Source: an uncultured Clostridia bacterium
GTDB lineage: Bacteria > Bacillota > Clostridia > Christensenellales > UBA1242
Assembly (NCBI GenBank): GCA_934725745.1
Contig: CAKVCH010000022.1
Span: 1-8,086, forward strand
Direction: 5' to 3'
Length of the DNA stretch: 8,086 nt
The first letter of the stretch is position 1, and every line of letters starts with the position of its first letter. Shown one piece after another: positions 6,472-8,086 of this stretch. Position numbers and translations under genes: made by a program. The notes under the pieces are model-generated. The model was given only the letters and a program-made list of their open reading frames with translations, did not search any database and was not told the origin of the DNA.

Positions 6472-6840
6472 ATGTTTGATTTTCTAGCGGGTCCATTTTC
6501 AAAACAAATTTCAGATAATTTTTCCAATAAAGCAACCTCTTGGTTTAAGCCAGTTGTTGAAGTGTTGGATAATTTGATTTGGCCTATTACAATTAGTGCA
6601 TTCATTGCGGGCGCAATTTGGCTTATTTGGCTTGGCGTTAAACTTGCAAAGGCGGAAGATGAAAGTAAACAAAAAGAAGCAAAGAAAGCACTTATCAATG
6701 TTGCTATTGCGCTTGTAAGTGTTCTAGTACTATTTTGGTTGCTCGTTTGGTTCGCGACATATGCTTCTACTTGGGTTAAGGATGATAATCCTTTCACTTC
6801 TAATGCTGGTGCATTTCGCTACTATTTGTCGCAATTTTAG
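6472..6840 (+). CDS. VirB2/TrbC-like conjugative pilin, paralogue 3, with extended C-terminus
   Basis: A 122-residue paralogue starting MFDFLAGPF. The first helix is at about 35-57, the loop KLAKAEDESKQKEAKK at 57-72 is identical to paralogues 1 and 2, and the second helix is at about 73-97. Where its relatives end at NPFIS(E), this one continues past NPFTS (106-110) with NAGAFRYYLSQF, an aromatic 12-residue extension. The extension could come from loss of an earlier stop after duplication or be a real specialised tail. The start at 6472 is chosen over an upstream TTG because of the ribosome binding site and the alignment with its paralogues. It carries its own promoter and a strong terminator. 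Role: pilus or channel subunit of the type IV secretion system, as for the neighbours. Confidence 0.85.
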   Translation: MFDFLAGPFSKQISDNFSNKATSWFKPVVEVLDNLIWPITISAFIAGAIWLIWLGVKLAKAEDESKQKEAKKALINVAIALVSVLVLFWLLVWFATYASTWVKDDNPFTSNAGAFRYYLSQF

Positions 6841-6903
6841 TAGAAACTTGTTGTTGTGCGTAAAATAAATTGAAACAAAAATAACCACATAAGTTTGATT
6901 TTT

Positions 6904-6928
6904 AGCCTAGTTTTATGCTAGGCTTTTT
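6904..6928 (+). terminator. Rho-independent terminator of pilin 3
   Basis: AGCCTAG (6904-6910), loop TTTTATG and CTAGGCT (6918-6924) form a 7-bp stem identical to that after pilin 2, followed by TTTT. The loop differs completely, so the stem alone has been conserved. It separates paralogue 3 from the diverged fourth pilin. Confidence 0.85.
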
Positions 6929-7006
6929 GCTTTTATGCTGATTTTGTGCTAATTTGACCTAATTTTTACTTTTTTGTTTTTTTTAGCAACTTTTTTTGAT
7001 ATTCAT

Positions 7007-7035
7007 TTGTCTTATTATGTATTTTATGTTATTAT
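7007..7035 (+). promoter_or_regulatory. Predicted promoter of the fourth, diverged pilin
   Basis: TTGTCT (7007-7012), a 17-bp spacer and TATTAT (7030-7035), preceded by TGT, give an extended -10 promoter similar in type to the other three but with a weaker -35 and a longer spacer. An inverted repeat overlaps the -10. Confidence 0.5.
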
Positions 7036-7048
7036 ATGTATAATAACA
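7027..7048. promoter_or_regulatory. Perfect 9-bp inverted repeat over the -10 and start site of pilin 4 (candidate operator)
   Basis: TGTTATTAT (7027-7035) and ATAATAACA (7040-7048) are exact reverse complements around a 4-base centre ATGT. The left arm contains the whole extended -10 and the right arm covers the expected transcription start. Either a repressor site or a 5'-end hairpin is possible; the other three pilin promoters lack it. Confidence 0.5.
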
Positions 7049-7058
7049 AAAGTGTTGT

Positions 7059-7064
7059 GGGGGA
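7059..7064 (+). promoter_or_regulatory. Ribosome binding site that points to a TTG start for pilin 4
   Basis: GGGGGA ends seven bases before TTG at 7072. An ATG at 7036 in the same frame lies inside the inverted repeat at the promoter and has no ribosome binding site, so it is unlikely to be used. Confidence 0.65.
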
Positions 7065-7071
7065 CGATAAT

Positions 7072-7482
7072 TTGGGTATTTTTAATTTTTTACTTAGGAT
7101 GGAAGACGCTACTGGTGGGCTGGTGGATAAAAATAATGATCCATATTTGGATGGGATTTTTAAGGGTAGCAAAATAGATGACAATTATGCTTGGATAAAA
7201 GAGATTATTAGGTTTTTAAACCAATATCTTATTCCAATAACTATATTTCTTTTGGCGCTTGCGGCGGTGTTTGTTATTGTGCTACTTTTTATGACGATGA
7301 AAACGGACGACCCTGCAAAACAAAAAGAGTTTAGAAAGAGAATGTTTCAAATCGCGGGGACTATGCTTATCTGTTTAGCGCTTGTGTGGTTACTTGGTTG
7401 GTTGTTCTCGGCACTTCCAAGCATAATAAACGCTTTTAAGGGACCTGTTATGAGTGGATTTGAAAGTGCAAGCGGGTCGTAA
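7072..7482 (+). CDS. Diverged VirB2/TrbC-like pilin, paralogue 4, TTG start
   Basis: From the TTG at 7072 this is a 136-residue protein beginning MGIFNFLLR, which lines up with the MFNFL start of the other pilins; an upstream in-frame ATG at 7036 would add 12 residues with no counterpart. It has a longer polar N-terminal segment (10-45), a first helix at about 51-74 (YLIPITIFLLAL aligns with LIWPITIIAFIAG), a loop with DDPAKQKEFRKR that keeps the KQKE core, and a second helix at about 92-115. The tail is Gly/Ser-rich and lacks the NPFIS ending. It is probably a related subunit with a different place in the apparatus, such as a minor pilin or a channel component; this is inference. The TTG start and weaker promoter suggest lower expression than paralogues 1-3. 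Confidence 0.75.
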   Translation: MGIFNFLLRMEDATGGLVDKNNDPYLDGIFKGSKIDDNYAWIKEIIRFLNQYLIPITIFLLALAAVFVIVLLFMTMKTDDPAKQKEFRKRMFQIAGTMLICLALVWLLGWLFSALPSIINAFKGPVMSGFESASGS

Positions 7483-7532
7483 AGAGATAAAATGTTACAA
7501 ATCTAAGCGCGATAAATTTTTAGGGTATAGAT

Positions 7533-7560
7533 AAAGACTATGCGGTGAAAGAGTCCTTTT
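7533..7560 (+). terminator. Possible weak terminator after pilin 4
   Basis: AAAGACT (7533-7539) can pair with AGTCCTTT (7552-7559) with one bulged C, followed by a short T-run. It is much weaker than the two terminators upstream and might not stop transcription, so the lipoprotein gene could be partly co-transcribed. Confidence 0.3.
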
Positions 7561-7575
7561 GTTGCGAGATGTGTT

Positions 7576-7581
7576 TATAAT
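7576..7581 (+). promoter_or_regulatory. Possible -10 element of the lipoprotein gene
   Basis: A perfect TATAAT lies about 150 bases before the lipoprotein ATG. No good -35 is found at 16-18 bp upstream, so the promoter is uncertain. If used, the leader would be about 140 bases and include the hairpin at 7627-7649. Confidence 0.3.
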
Positions 7582-7626
7582 CTTAAAACAAACTTTTTAT
7601 TAAATAAACACAAACTTTTAAGTTGT

Positions 7627-7649
7627 AAAGCGCAAGAGAAATGCGTTTT
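7627..7649 (+). other. Hairpin in the leader of the lipoprotein gene
   Basis: AAAGCGCA (7627-7634), a 7-base loop and TGCGTTTT (7642-7649) make an 8-bp stem with one G-U pair, the most GC-rich element in the 246-bp gap between pilin 4 and the lipoprotein. The T-run is part of the stem, so it is an imperfect terminator; a leader regulatory hairpin is equally possible. No small gene is visible in the gap. Confidence 0.35.
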
Positions 7650-7709
7650 GACTACAAAATAAAAGTATTTTAGCAAAGAATAAATAGATTTTTTTAATTT
7701 TGACAAACT

Positions 7710-7722
7710 AAGGAAAAGGGGG
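7710..7722 (+). promoter_or_regulatory. Ribosome binding site of the lipoprotein gene
   Basis: AAGG (7710-7713) and GGGGG (7718-7722) lie ahead of the ATG at 7729. The G5 run, six bases upstream, matches the style used by the four pilins and suggests the gene belongs to the same functional set. Confidence 0.6.
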
Positions 7723-7728
7723 TTAAAA

Positions 7729-8086
7729 ATGAAGAAACTTACCAAAAAAATTATAAGTTATTTTTTGGTCTTTTGTCTTATTCTAACCCCCCTTCTTTTT
7801 ACTGGTTGTATTGACCTATTGGGGATTATCGACGGATTTGAAGAATCCCCAACTTTTTATATTGGCGGGGTGCGTAGTTCTGTAAATGTAACTGCGACAG
7901 CGCACGCTCTTGGCTACTATGAAAGTCAATGGACTAACTCCTCTCAAGTAATAATAGATATACTTAAAGAAGAATACTCAAATTCCGACGATTTTGGTGA
8001 TAGAAAATCTCGATTGGTTGATTCGACGACAAAATATAAGGCTGTTTCTAATAGGACAGATTATTTGCCTGATTATAAGGAACTTT
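7729..8086 (+). CDS. Putative lipoprotein, 3' end outside the window
   Basis: The frame is open from the ATG at 7729 to the window edge (119 codons). The N-terminus MKKLTKKIISYFLVFCLIL continues TPLLFTGC: a lysine-rich n-region, a hydrophobic stretch, and a lipobox-like FTGC with Cys27 as the likely lipidation site. Phe at -3 is a slightly atypical lipobox residue. Lipidation would tether the protein to the outer face of the membrane. The visible mature part has a short hydrophobic stretch (LLGIIDGF) and then a polar, Tyr/Asp/Ser-rich segment including TFYIGGVRSSVNVTATAHAL. I do not recognise a family. Position next to pilin genes suggests a secretion-system or surface accessory, by context only. 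Confidence 0.75.
   Translation, partial: MKKLTKKIISYFLVFCLILTPLLFTGCIDLLGIIDGFEESPTFYIGGVRSSVNVTATAHALGYYESQWTNSSQVIIDILKEEYSNSDDFGDRKSRLVDSTTKYKAVSNRTDYLPDYKEL

Larger units (their letters stand above)
6417..6928 (+). repeat. Duplicated pilin expression cassette, copy B
   Basis: Second copy of the promoter-RBS-pilin-terminator unit at 5856-6318. It keeps the -35, -10, start codon, both helices, the interhelical loop and the terminator stem, but has a different N-terminal segment and a longer 3' end of the gene. Confidence 0.75.

Noticed and set aside
5417..6797. Minus-strand frames opposite pilins 1-3 that resemble one another
   Set aside because: Their similarity is a by-product of pilin duplication; none has a ribosome binding site, and the plus-strand frames explain the conservation.
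5347..6940. Recurring TTATGCT(A/G) in the intergenic gaps (5347, 6444, 6913, 6933)
   Set aside because: It is short, differently placed relative to each promoter and partly inside a terminator, so chance in AT-rich DNA is sufficient.
6974..7177. Hydrophobic 67-codon plus-strand frame before pilin 4
   Set aside because: It spans the predicted promoter, dyad and ribosome binding site of pilin 4 and overlaps that gene in another frame.
7699..7728. TTGACA just before the lipoprotein gene as its -35
   Set aside because: A matching -10 would fall on the start codon, so it cannot drive this gene with a leader that includes the ribosome binding site.
1..8086. Alternative genetic code with TGA read as tryptophan
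   Set aside because: Although the four complete pilins and the coupling gene use only TAA or TAG stops, all tryptophans read are TGG and no gene needs TGA read-through.

Overview
The window is AT-rich bacterial DNA that looks like a low-GC Gram-positive lineage (Bacillota, possibly Mollicutes-related or an uncultured gut Clostridia/Bacilli group). The pointers are sigma-A-type promoters with extended -10 elements, purine-rich ribosome binding sites, a lipoprotein signal and a surface protein with an N-terminal hydrophobic segment. Every tryptophan I read is TGG and genes end in TAA or TAG, so the standard code fits. The lineage is an inference; no taxonomic marker gene is present.

Layout. 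Positions 1-2798 (minus strand) hold the first 932 codons of a very large secreted or surface protein with Ig-like beta-strand signatures; it runs off the left edge. A 319-bp gap (2799-3117) holds its promoter and the terminator of the next gene. Positions 3118-5121 (minus) encode a 667-residue VirD4/TraG-type type IV coupling ATPase. A 299-bp AT-rich gap (5122-5420) holds two divergent promoters. Four small two-helix VirB2/TrbC-like pilin genes then follow on the plus strand: 5421-5759, 5911-6258, 6472-6840 and 7072-7482. Three are close paralogues and the fourth is diverged. Each has its own promoter and strong G-rich ribosome binding site, and the second and third are followed by near-identical Rho-independent terminators, so they behave as self-contained cassettes and not as one plain operon. 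A 246-bp gap (7483-7728) follows, then the first 119 codons of a putative lipoprotein (7729 onward) that leaves the window on the right.

How they work together. A coupling protein next to VirB2-like pilins marks part of a conjugation-type type IV secretion system, either on an integrative element or fixed in the chromosome. The ATPase would deliver substrate DNA or protein to the channel, and the pilins would form a membrane or extracellular filament. The large surface protein and the lipoprotein are candidates for cell contact or envelope functions, by position only. No relaxase, VirB4 ATPase, integrase or attachment site is visible here.

The most distinctive feature is the pilin family: a 16-residue charged loop between the two helices is identical in three paralogues, while both termini vary and expression cassettes are duplicated. 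This suggests diversification of the exposed pilus surface around a fixed core.
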